From Sphingobacterium corticibacterium (GTDB lineage Bacteria > Bacteroidota > Bacteroidia > Sphingobacteriales > Sphingobacteriaceae): 64,000 bases of DNA. The stretch lies in the NCBI RefSeq assembly GCF_004208525.1, contig NZ_SGIT01000001.1:186001-250000 (forward strand), written 5' to 3'. Below are positions 17,790 through 27,352 of the stretch, in pieces. Numbering within the stretch: position 1 is the first letter of the stretch; each line of letters starts with the position of its first letter. The notes beneath the pieces were generated by a model. That model did not search any database. It saw only the letters and a list, made by a program, of their open reading frames with translations, and was not told the origin of the DNA. A program made the translations under genes and the position numbers.

Positions 17790-18590
17790 TCAAGGGTGAA
17801 ATCTGTCGGGAACTTTCAATATCATTTGCTGAAAGCAGGTAGCGATTTCTTTCGCCGATAGTTCAGATATTTTGATGTCTCCCTTTATGCCAAGTTTTTC
17901 AATTACTTGTCTGGCTTGACTCTTCCTAAATATAGTTTTTAGTACAGTAAGTGCATTTGAACTAGGATTTCTAATCAGAAAACAAAGATATCTTAGGTAC
18001 CTTTCCTTCATTTCTACCCCAATGTGACAATTTTTCTTCCTGATAATTCCTAAAAGAGCTGACCTGACCTTTGGAGGAGGGGTGAAGCTACTAGGAGATA
18101 TTTCATATATTATCTGGAAGTCGTAAAATGTACGGTAAAATAATTTAAAGGGATCTGAAGTACAATTTACTGTTAATTTGGATGCAGGTTCAAACTGCAT
18201 AATGAGGCTAGCGCTATCAAAGTACTCCATATTATCATACATTAAGTATTTTAATATATTTGATGTGAGAAAGTACGGAATATTGGCAACCACTTTAAAG
18301 TTTACTTTCGGGGCTTTGAAATTTCTAAAATCTTGATTTATAATTTCAACGCTTTCGTGGTCTATGAATTTTTGTTTTAAATACTTGGCTAAATACTTAT
18401 CGTTCTCGACTGCATATACTTTATTACAACGTTTAAACAAATGGGTTGTTATAATGCCTTTTCCTGCACCAATGTCTAAAACGGTATCATCGTTTTTGAT
18501 TTTAACAAGATTAACTGCATCAGCTATCAGCAAATTATCTATAGTGAAATGTTGCCCAGTAAACCGTATGGGGATTCTGTTTTTTTTCAT
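17790..18590 (-). CDS. erm: Erm(F)-like 23S rRNA adenine-N6-methyltransferase
   Basis: At 266 residues it has the same length as Erm(F), and the start RIPIRFTGQHFTIDNLLI is nearly the Erm(F) start. The SAM-binding motif VLDIGAGKG covers residues 37-45 and the catalytic N-I-P-Y motif of rRNA adenine dimethylases is at 103-106; SSFTPPPKVRSALL and FRKSQARQVIEKLG are also shared. The expected reaction is dimethylation of A2058 of 23S rRNA, which blocks macrolide, lincosamide and streptogramin B binding. The housekeeping paralogue KsgA is less likely because the Erm(F)-type GQHFTID start replaces KsgA's. It is intact and has a structured leader. Confidence 0.88.
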   Translation of the reverse strand: MKKNRIPIRFTGQHFTIDNLLIADAVNLVKIKNDDTVLDIGAGKGIITTHLFKRCNKVYAVENDKYLAKYLKQKFIDHESVEIINQDFRNFKAPKVNFKVVANIPYFLTSNILKYLMYDNMEYFDSASLIMQFEPASKLTVNCTSDPFKLFYRTFYDFQIIYEISPSSFTPPPKVRSALLGIIRKKNCHIGVEMKERYLRYLCFLIRNPSSNALTVLKTIFRKSQARQVIEKLGIKGDIKISELSAKEIATCFQQMILKVPDRFHP

Positions 18591-19071
18591 GAAAATTTCT
18601 TATGAATGAATACTAAAAATCACATCGCGGAAGACGCGATGACGGTAGTGTTCAATTCCAAGAAATTATAGGGATAATATTATCTACCCAAAATCATATC
18701 GCCGAGGAGGCAATAATTTGTAATATCTAGTAATGAATAGCTACCAATTTTTATGCGGTAGCCCAAGGTCTATAAAAACCAAAAAATGATGTCAATAACA
18801 TATTATAATTTTTTAATAGTAATTATACAAACCTAGTGATATTCTGTCACTTTTAGAAAATTTCATAAAAAATTCGCAATTTCTTTCCTTAAGATTTTAT
18901 AAAAATATAGCTTTACAAGCTCGATTCAATCCTGTTCCTTGATAGGCTATTCCCAATCAAGTCCACAAATAGATTTCTTGGTAGGGACTTTCGCGATAAA
19001 AACATCAGATTGTTTGTATGTTAAATTTCGAAAACGTAATTTTAAAAAAAATCCAATAATTAAATTCAACT
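18591..19071. other. erm leader and intergenic stretch
   Basis: There is no gene of convincing quality. On the minus strand, approaching the erm start, lie a possible five-codon leader frame (MILGR then stop, ATG near 18694) and the hairpin at 18623-18641. The rest is AT-rich; the plus-strand frame at 18939-19127 is low in protein character. Confidence 0.4.
18623..18641 (-). promoter_or_regulatory. Hairpin in the erm 5' leader
   Basis: CATCGCG-GAAGA-CGCGATG forms a perfect seven-pair stem with a five-base loop, 33 bases before the erm ATG. Inducible erm genes are often controlled by leader hairpins and a short leader peptide; here only the hairpin and a five-codon frame upstream can be seen, so attenuation is an inference. 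Confidence 0.4.
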
Positions 19072-19284
19072 ATGTCCTTTCAAGCTTACATCGACAATAT
19101 TCAAAAGAAAACTGGAAAATCACCTGACGACTTTAAAAAAATGGCAGAAGAAAAAGGCTTTTTGGTAAATGGAGAATTGACTGCAAAGGCAACGCAAATT
19201 ACGAACTGGTTAAAGGAAGAGTTTGAGTTGGGGCACGGACACGCTATGGCAATATATGCTTCATTAAAAGGGAAAACAGCGTAA
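19072..19284 (+). CDS. DUF4287 small protein
   Basis: The 70-residue sequence starts MSFQAYIDNIQKKTGKSPDD and continues GELTAKATQITNWLKEEF and LGHGHAMAIYASLKG, the complete DUF4287 domain. Family members are short stand-alone proteins or N-terminal to DUF5655; their function is not established. A G-poor, A-rich upstream region precedes the start. The following 300 bp show no continuation, so this is the stand-alone form. Confidence 0.85.
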   Translation: MSFQAYIDNIQKKTGKSPDDFKKMAEEKGFLVNGELTAKATQITNWLKEEFELGHGHAMAIYASLKGKTA

Positions 19285-19611
19285 ATATCCTGCTATTTGA
19301 ATACGCAGTAAATAGCGATGTTTCGCAGATCAGAACGTCGATCTAGTTACCAATTTGTCTGATGGCATTCCACGGTTCAAGCCATACGCCGAATTCACTC
19401 TGACTTACGTGGAATCGAAAGAAAGCATTTCGTAATGACTCTGCGCATATTCAACGGCTTACCTGCAGATCGTAGAAATGCTACTGAAAAAAGAAAGGTT
19501 AGCAGCATAAAAAAGTTTCCTATTTTAATTAGCAATTCCAAAAAAAGCCGCCTCTGTGAATTTGAGACAGCCTTTACAAAAAAGTTTTTTTAAAAATGTT
19601 TAAAAAGTTAT
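19285..19611. other. Intergenic stretch before the uptake-locus terminator
   Basis: No recognised gene. A short open segment (about 19320-19440, VDLVTNLSDGIPRFKPYAEF) has protein-like composition but no start codon or match I can name. The minus-strand terminator lies at its right end. Confidence 0.4.
19538..19571 (-). terminator. Rho-independent terminator of the uptake locus
   Basis: Read on the minus strand, GCTGTCTC-AAATTCACA-GAGGCGGC forms an eight-pair stem (two G-U pairs) followed by TTTTTTT. It lies 41 bp beyond the stop of the glycosidase-like lipoprotein gene, the last gene of the locus. Confidence 0.6.
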
Positions 19612-21087
19612 TTATTTAACAGAAACATCGGCCATTTCCCACCACCCATTTTTATTGGGGCTTCCTGCTAATGCTAAGTTGAGGGCTGGAATATTCCCTT
19701 TGGTGCGATCAATAATACCCAGTGCCAACTTGTATTGACCAGGTGGAATATTGTTTTCTTTTACCTTTAAAGTGTAATTTTTTGCTACACCTTTTAACCA
19801 ATCAGCTGGATCAGCATGTTCATCTATAATTAGTTTTGCAATATCACCAGTATTTGGATTCAAGAATGCGAATGCAATTTGATACTTATAGTTCCATTGT
19901 TTTAAGTTATTAGGACATACACCAACACCTAAATTCTGCCACTCGTGTTGTATTTCGAAGCTAGTGTCTGATTTGATTTCTTTCGGTAATGTTATTTTCG
20001 AAGGGTATAGTCGATATCCGCCTTCCTCTATAAATTTTTGAACTAAATCCGGTGCGGTCTGGATCCATGAAGTAGCTTCTGAAATATTTCTTAAGTCTAA
20101 GATATTGGCCCTTCCCTCGAGTGCATCCTTCAGTGTTTGCGCCCATACATCCCGCCATGTTTTATAATTAGCTGGGTCATCATGTTGCCAATGATTTGTA
20201 CCATTATGCCACCAACCACTTTCAGCTATGACAGGTCGTTTAGGGAAATGTGATTTAACCATATCCCGTTCGAAATTCAAATAATAATAGCCCATTCCAA
20301 AAGCGTCATGTCTCAGAATATAGTCCTTGTCGTTGTATGCCCAATCTAATCTATCTTTTTTGATTTCAGCATGGTAATTGATTGCAACAAGTACATTTTT
20401 GAAGGTTTCACTATACAAGTTGACGATCCACTTATACATTTGATCATAATTTTCGTCGTCTTGTAGAATCATAGAATGCCCTTCCCCCCATAAGCCAAGT
20501 CCAAATCCATCTACAAAGTCTACCGAGTCTGCATTGTCAAATCTTTTGGCAAAAGCCTTGACAAATTCAGCATAATTTGATTGAAATATATTATCGTCTG
20601 GATAGGGAGACCACTGGTTGGTATTTCCAATAATACCCTTTGCACCGGCATCGATTACGTATGAAGGAGTAGAACAACTATTGTAGTCTCTGCTGTCTAC
20701 ATAAACACGAAAAGCAAGTTTGAGCCCCCTTTCTTTAGCCCCGTTTATTAATTCGATTAGAAAAGGATCATTGTCCCATGCATACTGACCTTTGCTTGGT
20801 TCAAATGCACTCCAAGGCCACCTTATATAAAGATGGGTTGCATATTTCTTTATTTGTAAAGCATCGAATTCCTTCCAAAAACTTGGATTAGGATTATAAG
20901 CGTCACTATATATACCCCATCCCATTAGCGGATTTTTAATTAAGCTGGTTTTATTGGGTTTAGGTTCTAAAATTTTTAATTCTGGTTCACTCTCTGTTTT
21001 TTTGAAGCTATCCGGCGATTTCGCACAAGCCGATAGCGTAGTTGTCAACAAGAAGTATAAACAGAAAATATTTTTTATCGTAATCAT
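19612..21087 (-). CDS. Glycosidase-like lipoprotein (DUF4832-type)
   Basis: The 491-residue protein starts with a lipoprotein signal ending TTTLSAC (Cys21). A TIM-barrel glycosidase-like domain spans about 45-350: YIRWPWSAFEPSKGQYAW, LKLAFRVYVDSRDY, GLGLWGEGHS with E202 and KRPVIAESGWW with E289. These two are plausible acid/base and nucleophile glutamates at strand ends 4 and 7. The C-terminal 100 residues form a beta-sandwich of the DUF4832 kind (YKYQIAFAFLNPNTGDIAKL). The probable role is surface-exposed hydrolysis of the glycan imported by the neighbouring SusC/SusD pair. It is the last gene of the locus. Confidence 0.75.
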   Translation of the reverse strand: MITIKNIFCLYFLLTTTLSACAKSPDSFKKTESEPELKILEPKPNKTSLIKNPLMGWGIYSDAYNPNPSFWKEFDALQIKKYATHLYIRWPWSAFEPSKGQYAWDNDPFLIELINGAKERGLKLAFRVYVDSRDYNSCSTPSYVIDAGAKGIIGNTNQWSPYPDDNIFQSNYAEFVKAFAKRFDNADSVDFVDGFGLGLWGEGHSMILQDDENYDQMYKWIVNLYSETFKNVLVAINYHAEIKKDRLDWAYNDKDYILRHDAFGMGYYYLNFERDMVKSHFPKRPVIAESGWWHNGTNHWQHDDPANYKTWRDVWAQTLKDALEGRANILDLRNISEATSWIQTAPDLVQKFIEEGGYRLYPSKITLPKEIKSDTSFEIQHEWQNLGVGVCPNNLKQWNYKYQIAFAFLNPNTGDIAKLIIDEHADPADWLKGVAKNYTLKVKENNIPPGQYKLALGIIDRTKGNIPALNLALAGSPNKNGWWEMADVSVK

Positions 21088-21179
21088 ATTAGTATAATTA
21101 ATTTTAAGAACTCCTTTTCAATTTTTTTATTGAAAAGTTTGATTAAAAAGTGGATTTCTCAGGGCTAGATTAAACTTTC

Positions 21180-22139
21180 TTAAAATGCATTGATTTCCGC
21201 TATGTGTGTGGATGGATTAGGTCTGTGGTTTATCCCATCATCAAAAGTCGTTTCTACAATAATTTTTACATATCGTAAAGTAATCGCCTCAGCAAATATT
21301 ATCTGTTGTTCCTCATCTGTGTTTTCTAATACCAATTGCTTTTCCATCTTCCATGTCTTATTATCTAGACTTGACAATAAGGATATATTTTTTGGATTGC
21401 CACCATTTAATATCCTATTGTTTCTGTTTAGAAATAAGAAACCGTGCACCAAATTATTTTCATTAAAATCAATTACGAGATAGTGTGGGGGTGCCGGCTG
21501 ACCACCGTCCCATTTGGTATGCCAATAGGTAGTGTTTAAATTGTCAATAGCATGTTTGCCAAGGCCACCACCACTATTTCCCCAATTATTCTCCCCAGGT
21601 TCTTCGCTAGACGAATCGATAATTTTCCAAGAATCACGGCTAATCAGATCACGCACTACCTGGAAATGAAAATAGGAAGTTCGCAACTCTTGATTAATGA
21701 CAAAGTCATTAGAGACTTCGTCAATACTAATCGGGAGTAAATACTCTTCGCCTAATTTAATATCATCAGAACTTTTTATCAGGAGGTCCAAAGCAGCGGA
21801 ATTCACTTTTCCTTTTTCAATAGTTATCTTGTCATTTGGTATTGTAAAAGCAGTAGCTGGTAGCATTTTGTATTCCGTATAATTTTTCTTATTATAAGCA
21901 GACACTAGATCGCTGTCTATTTTAAACGATACTTGAGCGGTTTGATCCAAAGCCTCAGTTCCACCTACAGCGGCACCAAAAATAAGTCTCATTTGGCCTT
22001 TGTTTAACGATATGTCATAGGGGTTTAATCCCTTTATAGATTGTGGCATGTAAACCATTTTTCGATCTCCTAGATCTACATCTTTCTTACAAGAAAGCAG
22101 CGACAAAAATATGATCGTTAGAATTAGATAATTTTTCAT
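21180..22139 (-). CDS. DUF1735/discoidin surface lipoprotein
   Basis: ATG 22139 was chosen because it begins a lipoprotein signal (MKNYLILTIIFLSLLSCKKD); the longer frame to 22184 overlaps the SusD stop. Residues about 20-170 are a DUF1735-type beta domain (VYMPQSIKGLNPYDISLNKG). The C-terminal 140 residues are an F5/8 type C (discoidin) domain: NNWGNSGGGLGKHAIDNLNTTYWHT, then HYLVIDFNENNLVHGF and RYVKIIVETT. It probably serves as the SGBP-like glycan-binding partner of the SusC/SusD complex. It lies 38 bp downstream of the SusD gene. Confidence 0.85.
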   Translation of the reverse strand: MKNYLILTIIFLSLLSCKKDVDLGDRKMVYMPQSIKGLNPYDISLNKGQMRLIFGAAVGGTEALDQTAQVSFKIDSDLVSAYNKKNYTEYKMLPATAFTIPNDKITIEKGKVNSAALDLLIKSSDDIKLGEEYLLPISIDEVSNDFVINQELRTSYFHFQVVRDLISRDSWKIIDSSSEEPGENNWGNSGGGLGKHAIDNLNTTYWHTKWDGGQPAPPHYLVIDFNENNLVHGFLFLNRNNRILNGGNPKNISLLSSLDNKTWKMEKQLVLENTDEEQQIIFAEAITLRYVKIIVETTFDDGINHRPNPSTHIAEINAF

Positions 22140-22177
22140 TTTTTTTGTTTTTTGTAATACTTTAATTAATTCATTAT

Positions 22178-23857
22178 CTACCACCCAGGGTTTTGTTCCA
22201 GTGCGGGATTCTTGTCGATCTCAAGTTGCGGTATCGGAAAAAAGTAATGTTTATTTTGGTTAAATACACGCACGTTCCAAATCGGATAAGTATACTTTCC
22301 ATCTGCACTCACTGATATTTTACGGACGGGGCCCTGATCGACTACATGAGCAATTTTCCATCTTCTAACATCCCAGAAATACTGCCCTTCCAATACGAAT
22401 TCGACTTTACGTTCGCGATATAATCGTTGCCGAAATTCAGATTGAGATAAGTTTGCCGGAAGATTTAGTAGGCCAGCGCGCTGTCGGATGGTGTTCACTG
22501 CGTCGTAACTAGACTGATCCGGACTACTCAATATTTCGTTTTTCGCCTCCGCATAATTCAGATATAATTCTGCCAATCTAAACAGTACAAACCTTCTGCT
22601 GGATAAGCCCGTGTTAGTAACGAGATTTCGTTCTTCAAGCATTCCCTTTCGCCAAAAATAATTTATACGAGGACGATCGGTGTAATAGTCCAATCCACCT
22701 GGTTTTACGTTTACCACCCGACCTTTCCATTGTGCACCATGATACAATATAGATTGATAAAAACGAGGATCTCGTCCAACAAATGGGTTATTTGAATCAT
22801 AAGTTGAGGTGGGATTAACACGTTGCGTGCCGTCAGCATTGTAGCTTAATACCGGTAACTGACCCGTTGCGACCATTTCGTACGAATCAACCATTTCTTG
22901 AATCGGAGCTTCTCCGTACCATCCACCATATCCTAAGGATTCGGACCAGAAATCCCACCAGTAAGAATCTGATGCACGAGACCAGATGACCTCAGGGTTA
23001 TTTAATTCTATGAAGATCCGTTCATAATTTTTCTTTCCGTTTTGACTCACTAACGAAAGTGTATGACCATTTGATTCACATAGAGATATAGCTTCCAGAC
23101 TTGCAGCTGCGGCTTCTTCCCAACGTGATTTGATATTTTCTGGGTTGAAAAGTGGGCTTGCATAGTATAGCAAAACTCTTGATAATAGAGCTCTTGCAGT
23201 TAACCCGGAAAAACGGCCATAATCTGCACCACTAATTCTAGGTGGCAGGATTGAAATAGCACGATCTATATCTGATCGAATAAAGTCTACAACATTTTCT
23301 ATGGGCGTTCTCGATATCAAGTAGTCTTCTGGTACGTTAGGATCTAATGGGCGGTCAATAAGAGGTACCGGCCCCCACATCTTGATCAACTGAAAGTAAT
23401 AGAATGCGCGAAGTCCGTATGCCTCACCAAGCAACCTTTGTTTTCTGAAAGTATTATTTTGATTTCCAGCTTCTTCAGGAATTAATTCATGGTTTTTAAT
23501 AAAAATGTTTATCCTACGAATAGCGTTATAGTACTGGCTCCATCGATTGTCCAGAGGGAAAGAGAGCGGATTCCAATTGCCATTGTTGAAATCAATCGAC
23601 AACTTAGTGTGTTCGTTCCACATGTTTACTCCTTCACCGGTACCTGAGCCCAGGTTAAAATCACCTCCAGTACCTCCTTTGTTTAGTAAGTCAGGCAAAT
23701 AGGAATATGCATTATTCAAAAATGCTTCCGCATTATCAATATTGGTAAAAACTTCATTTTCATCAATAAAATCACTGGGAGCACGTTCTAGAAAATCTTT
23801 TGTACAACCCGCTGTTAGAATTAGCAGAATTGAGGTAATATATATGTAGTATCTCAT
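22178..23857 (-). CDS. SusD/RagB-family surface lipoprotein
   Basis: The 559-residue protein has a lipoprotein signal ending LTAGC and the SusD start CTKDFLERAPSDFIDENEVF. LRAFYYFQLIKMWGPVPLID, RLAELYLNYAEAKNE and RKVEFVLEGQYFWDVRRWK are diagnostic of the TPR-based SusD fold that caps the SusC barrel and delivers glycan. Length is normal. It starts four bases after the SusC stop, so the pair is translationally coupled. Confidence 0.95.
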   Translation of the reverse strand: MRYYIYITSILLILTAGCTKDFLERAPSDFIDENEVFTNIDNAEAFLNNAYSYLPDLLNKGGTGGDFNLGSGTGEGVNMWNEHTKLSIDFNNGNWNPLSFPLDNRWSQYYNAIRRINIFIKNHELIPEEAGNQNNTFRKQRLLGEAYGLRAFYYFQLIKMWGPVPLIDRPLDPNVPEDYLISRTPIENVVDFIRSDIDRAISILPPRISGADYGRFSGLTARALLSRVLLYYASPLFNPENIKSRWEEAAAASLEAISLCESNGHTLSLVSQNGKKNYERIFIELNNPEVIWSRASDSYWWDFWSESLGYGGWYGEAPIQEMVDSYEMVATGQLPVLSYNADGTQRVNPTSTYDSNNPFVGRDPRFYQSILYHGAQWKGRVVNVKPGGLDYYTDRPRINYFWRKGMLEERNLVTNTGLSSRRFVLFRLAELYLNYAEAKNEILSSPDQSSYDAVNTIRQRAGLLNLPANLSQSEFRQRLYRERKVEFVLEGQYFWDVRRWKIAHVVDQGPVRKISVSADGKYTYPIWNVRVFNQNKHYFFPIPQLEIDKNPALEQNPGW

Positions 23858-23861
23858 TGAA

Positions 23862-26800
23862 TTATAGTTTAATGTTTACACCGAAATTAACAACTCTCTG
23901 GATCGGGTATGGTACATTCCAAGAACTTGTAGCTTCTGGATCACGATCTTTTATCCAAAGTTTATCCCAAACGATTAAATTTTGACCATTAACAAATACT
24001 CTTGCAGAAGTCACTTTAATACTCTTGAGCCAATCAGGGGCTATTTCGTATCCTATTTCAACATTTCTCAGTTTTAGATAATCGCTAGGATGAAGCCAAA
24101 GCGAAGAAAGCAAAGCATTGTTCTCTGATCTTCTAGGAGCCGGTAGTCGGGCTTCAAATTTATTTTCTGGAGTCCACCTTTGCAATTGAGCTGCATCTCG
24201 CGACGAGGGCACCATATCCGCAATACCTCCGTAAGCACCATTAAGCAATACGCTCATGTCGAATCTTTTATAAGAAGCACCTAACGATAGTCCTCCCATT
24301 AATCTTGGAATATTCTGAACCTGCATTGGAATTCTATCGTACGCATCGATTACACCATCGGAGTTCACATCCATATATTTGATATCGCCTGGTATCGTCT
24401 TGCTGTCAAAATTCTGTGTTGCACTATTCAATATCTCGTCTTCATCATTGAAGAAACCTAGAGCCTTATACCATAGCGTATATCCCACTTCATATCCGGT
24501 GAGGTTTTGATAGCCATACATTGGCGTTGGTTGATCATTCTGCAATACTTTATTCCGCGTGTAAGTGAACATTAGGTTCGAGAATATTCGGAGATCTTTC
24601 CATGATTTATTGAATCTTAATTCACCTTCAAGGCCTCGATTCAAAACGATGCCGGTGTTTCGAGGGGCTAGGTTTCCAATACCAACGTAGTCTGGCACGG
24701 TACCAGGTGCAGTAAGAATGTTTGTTCTATATTCTCTGAATACATCGAATGTAAGTTGTAGCATATCTTTTGGAAGTATTGACATCTCGAAACCTACATT
24801 AGATTTCTGCGATCTTTCCCATGTTACGAATTGATTGCCTACTCTATTTTCGTTATATCCGGGTCTAGTAGTTGGAGATTCACCAAATGAAAATCCTCCA
24901 CCGGGCGCATAATCAGTTATGTAAAGCCAGCGATTTCCACCGATCTGATCGTTGCCGGCAATCCCATAAGAACCTCTCAACTTAAGATAGTTTATGTCGA
25001 TGGATTCCATAAGGGGTTCGTCACTAACGATCCATCCTGCAGAGATACTCGGAAAAAAACCATACCGTCGATCTGGAGGAAAATTCTCTGAACCATTGAA
25101 TCCAATATTTGTCTCTAGGAAGTAACGATTTTTAAGATTGTAAGTAATTCTACCACTCACACCTTGGTAGGCATAAGGCAGTTCATCATTATATACGCGT
25201 AAGGTTCTATTAGCTAGCACTTGGGCCACCAAAGTGTTGTCTCCCCAGTTTTTGTGGTAGTTGAGTCTAAAATCGAAATAGTTCGAGCGTTCGATAGTGC
25301 TAGACCCCGTTGTAGTTAGGCGAGTACCGACATTGGTTTGTTGATATATTGGCTGTCCTTGGGAGTCCAAGCCGCGATACCAAAACATGTCAAATTGCTG
25401 CAACCTGGACGTACCTTTGTAGTTGTTGTTTTCAAAACTGAAAAACATTTGAGCATCTAAACCTTTCGTAATAAAACCTAGATCATGTTTCGCGGAAATT
25501 GTTCCATACATAACATTGGTCACGTTGGTGTAATAGCCCCCTCTAGTTACACTCCCATAAGGATTTTGATAGAAAGGTATTTCTGCATTACTGGCAGCCC
25601 CAAGTGAACCGTTCGGGTTGAAGATGGGCAGCGCTATTGGAGACATATTCGTTAAATTTGAAAACAAGCTCTCGAATCCTGCTCCCGGACCAATTCTATT
25701 TTCCAATCTTCCAGCAAGATCGATTTGAATATTCAGTAAAGAAGTAGCCTCTATATCAATATTGGATCTAAAATTATAGCGATCAAATTTGCTTTTCAAT
25801 CCATAATTCTCTTGAAATTCATCGTCATGTTTTAATAAGGTCCCTTGATTAATATAGCTTCCTGAGGCGAAGTAACGAATACGATTTGAACTTCCCGAAA
25901 TATTAAGGTTATAATGACTTTGCGGAGATGAGCTTTTCAGAATCTCATCAAACCAATTCACATCTGGATACAAGTAAGGTTCAGAACCGTCGCTAATAGT
26001 TTGTAAAACTTCTTCACTAAATCGAGGAGATAGGTCACTATTGCTGTCCCATTCATTCCAATATTTGGCTATATCGTAAGCCCTCATATTATTGGGGAGG
26101 CGGTCTGGACTTTGTATAGCTTGTTGAGCGGTGAAGTCAATGACAGGTTTTTGATTACTCCCTCCACGTTTTGTCGTTACGACGATGACACCATTGGCTC
26201 CTTGGATACCATACAAAGCAGATGAACTGGCATCTTTTAAGATAGAAATTGATTCAACTTCATTTGGATCGATCTGACTGAAATTTCCTTGACCTCTGGG
26301 GAGCCCGTCTATAACCACTAGTGGAGCACGGTTGGCACCGTAGGTTCCAACCCCTCTGATGTATAACGCAGCCGCATCTTGTCCTGGAAGTCCTGAAGAT
26401 TGGACCGAGATCAAACCAGGTAATCTTCCGGCAAGTGCATTGTTAAGATTGGCGACCGGACTTTGCTTTAGCTCTTTCGTCTCTATTGTAGCCATCGCTC
26501 CGGTGACTGATCTTTTCGTTTGCTTGAAATTCATTCCTACGACTACTACTTCATCGAGATTTCCGATGGTAGATACCAACGAAACGTTGATTTCTTTCCG
26601 ATCTCCGATAACCGTTTCAACTGTTTCATAACCTATGTTTGATACTACTAGCGTTACATCTCGAGATAAATCAGTTGGTAGCTTTATTTCGAAATTGCCC
26701 GTGCGCGTTGAAGTCGTCGCTATAGACGTATTCTTTATCGTTATGGTTGCTCCGCTGATAGGGTTTCCAGATTGATCGGTTATTAAACCCTTTAGCATTC

Positions 26801-27197
26801 CATTTTGATTAACGGCGCTTTGTAAGTTTCGATGTTCTGTTTTGTCATTCTCGGAAATAGTGACTATTCCTTCATCTATTGACCATTGTAGCCCATGTTT
26901 TTCTACGATATGGTACATGGCATCTCGAAGGCTTAAATTTTTAAATTCGGCCGTCACCCTAGTTTCTGCGGCGGATTTCCCACGAATCATGAACGATATA
27001 CCCTTTTCTTTTTTGATATTTTTCATGACCGATTGCAAAGTGACATCTCTTACGTTGATAGAAATTATCTGCGCTTTACTGGAAGCGACAACATGGAAAG
27101 AAAATAAAAAGGTTAGTAGAATAACTAATTTCATTATTATCAATAGCTGATGTGTAAAAAGCCGTAATAGACTCTTCAAATATTGGATGAATGTCAT
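23862..27197 (-). CDS. SusC/RagA TonB-dependent outer-membrane receptor with STN domain
   Basis: The 1111-residue protein has a signal peptide (LLTFLFSFHVVASSKAQ) and an STN (secretin/TonB N-terminal) domain at about 45-110. A carboxypeptidase-like beta-sandwich follows (LKGLITDQSGNPISGATITI), then the plug (DEVVVVGMNFKQTKRSVTGA, LYGIQGANGVIVVTTKRG), and a 22-strand barrel ending YPIQRVVNFGVNIKL. The STN domain is the signal-transducing feature that contacts FecR-type anti-sigma proteins, consistent with the FecR and sigma genes just upstream. It is intact with no frameshift. Confidence 0.96.
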   Translation of the reverse strand: MTFIQYLKSLLRLFTHQLLIIMKLVILLTFLFSFHVVASSKAQIISINVRDVTLQSVMKNIKKEKGISFMIRGKSAAETRVTAEFKNLSLRDAMYHIVEKHGLQWSIDEGIVTISENDKTEHRNLQSAVNQNGMLKGLITDQSGNPISGATITIKNTSIATTSTRTGNFEIKLPTDLSRDVTLVVSNIGYETVETVIGDRKEINVSLVSTIGNLDEVVVVGMNFKQTKRSVTGAMATIETKELKQSPVANLNNALAGRLPGLISVQSSGLPGQDAAALYIRGVGTYGANRAPLVVIDGLPRGQGNFSQIDPNEVESISILKDASSSALYGIQGANGVIVVTTKRGGSNQKPVIDFTAQQAIQSPDRLPNNMRAYDIAKYWNEWDSNSDLSPRFSEEVLQTISDGSEPYLYPDVNWFDEILKSSSPQSHYNLNISGSSNRIRYFASGSYINQGTLLKHDDEFQENYGLKSKFDRYNFRSNIDIEATSLLNIQIDLAGRLENRIGPGAGFESLFSNLTNMSPIALPIFNPNGSLGAASNAEIPFYQNPYGSVTRGGYYTNVTNVMYGTISAKHDLGFITKGLDAQMFFSFENNNYKGTSRLQQFDMFWYRGLDSQGQPIYQQTNVGTRLTTTGSSTIERSNYFDFRLNYHKNWGDNTLVAQVLANRTLRVYNDELPYAYQGVSGRITYNLKNRYFLETNIGFNGSENFPPDRRYGFFPSISAGWIVSDEPLMESIDINYLKLRGSYGIAGNDQIGGNRWLYITDYAPGGGFSFGESPTTRPGYNENRVGNQFVTWERSQKSNVGFEMSILPKDMLQLTFDVFREYRTNILTAPGTVPDYVGIGNLAPRNTGIVLNRGLEGELRFNKSWKDLRIFSNLMFTYTRNKVLQNDQPTPMYGYQNLTGYEVGYTLWYKALGFFNDEDEILNSATQNFDSKTIPGDIKYMDVNSDGVIDAYDRIPMQVQNIPRLMGGLSLGASYKRFDMSVLLNGAYGGIADMVPSSRDAAQLQRWTPENKFEARLPAPRRSENNALLSSLWLHPSDYLKLRNVEIGYEIAPDWLKSIKVTSARVFVNGQNLIVWDKLWIKDRDPEATSSWNVPYPIQRVVNFGVNIKL

Positions 27198-27272
27198 ATA
27201 TTTATATTGTTTGTATGATTAGCATTAGCACAGCAAAAATCTACTTGCTGTGTTTCGGTACAAGCAAATTAA

Positions 27273-27298
27273 ACGGGCGATGTAGCAGCATCGTCCGT
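27273..27298 (-). terminator. Hairpin between FecR and SusC genes
   Basis: ACGGGCGATG-TAGCAG-CATCGTCCGT forms a ten-pair stem with one imperfect pair. It lies in the 155-bp gap between the regulator pair and the uptake operon and could end or attenuate the regulator transcript. There is only a weak T tract, so regulatory structure is equally possible. Confidence 0.4.
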
Positions 27299-27352
27299 CT
27301 TATTTGTACCAGTATAAGTGTCGTATTGTCCGTTTTATGTTTTCATGATTTT

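Noticed and set aside
17790..18590. Housekeeping KsgA instead of Erm
   Set aside because: The GQHFTID start, 266-residue length and tail agree with Erm(F) rather than KsgA.
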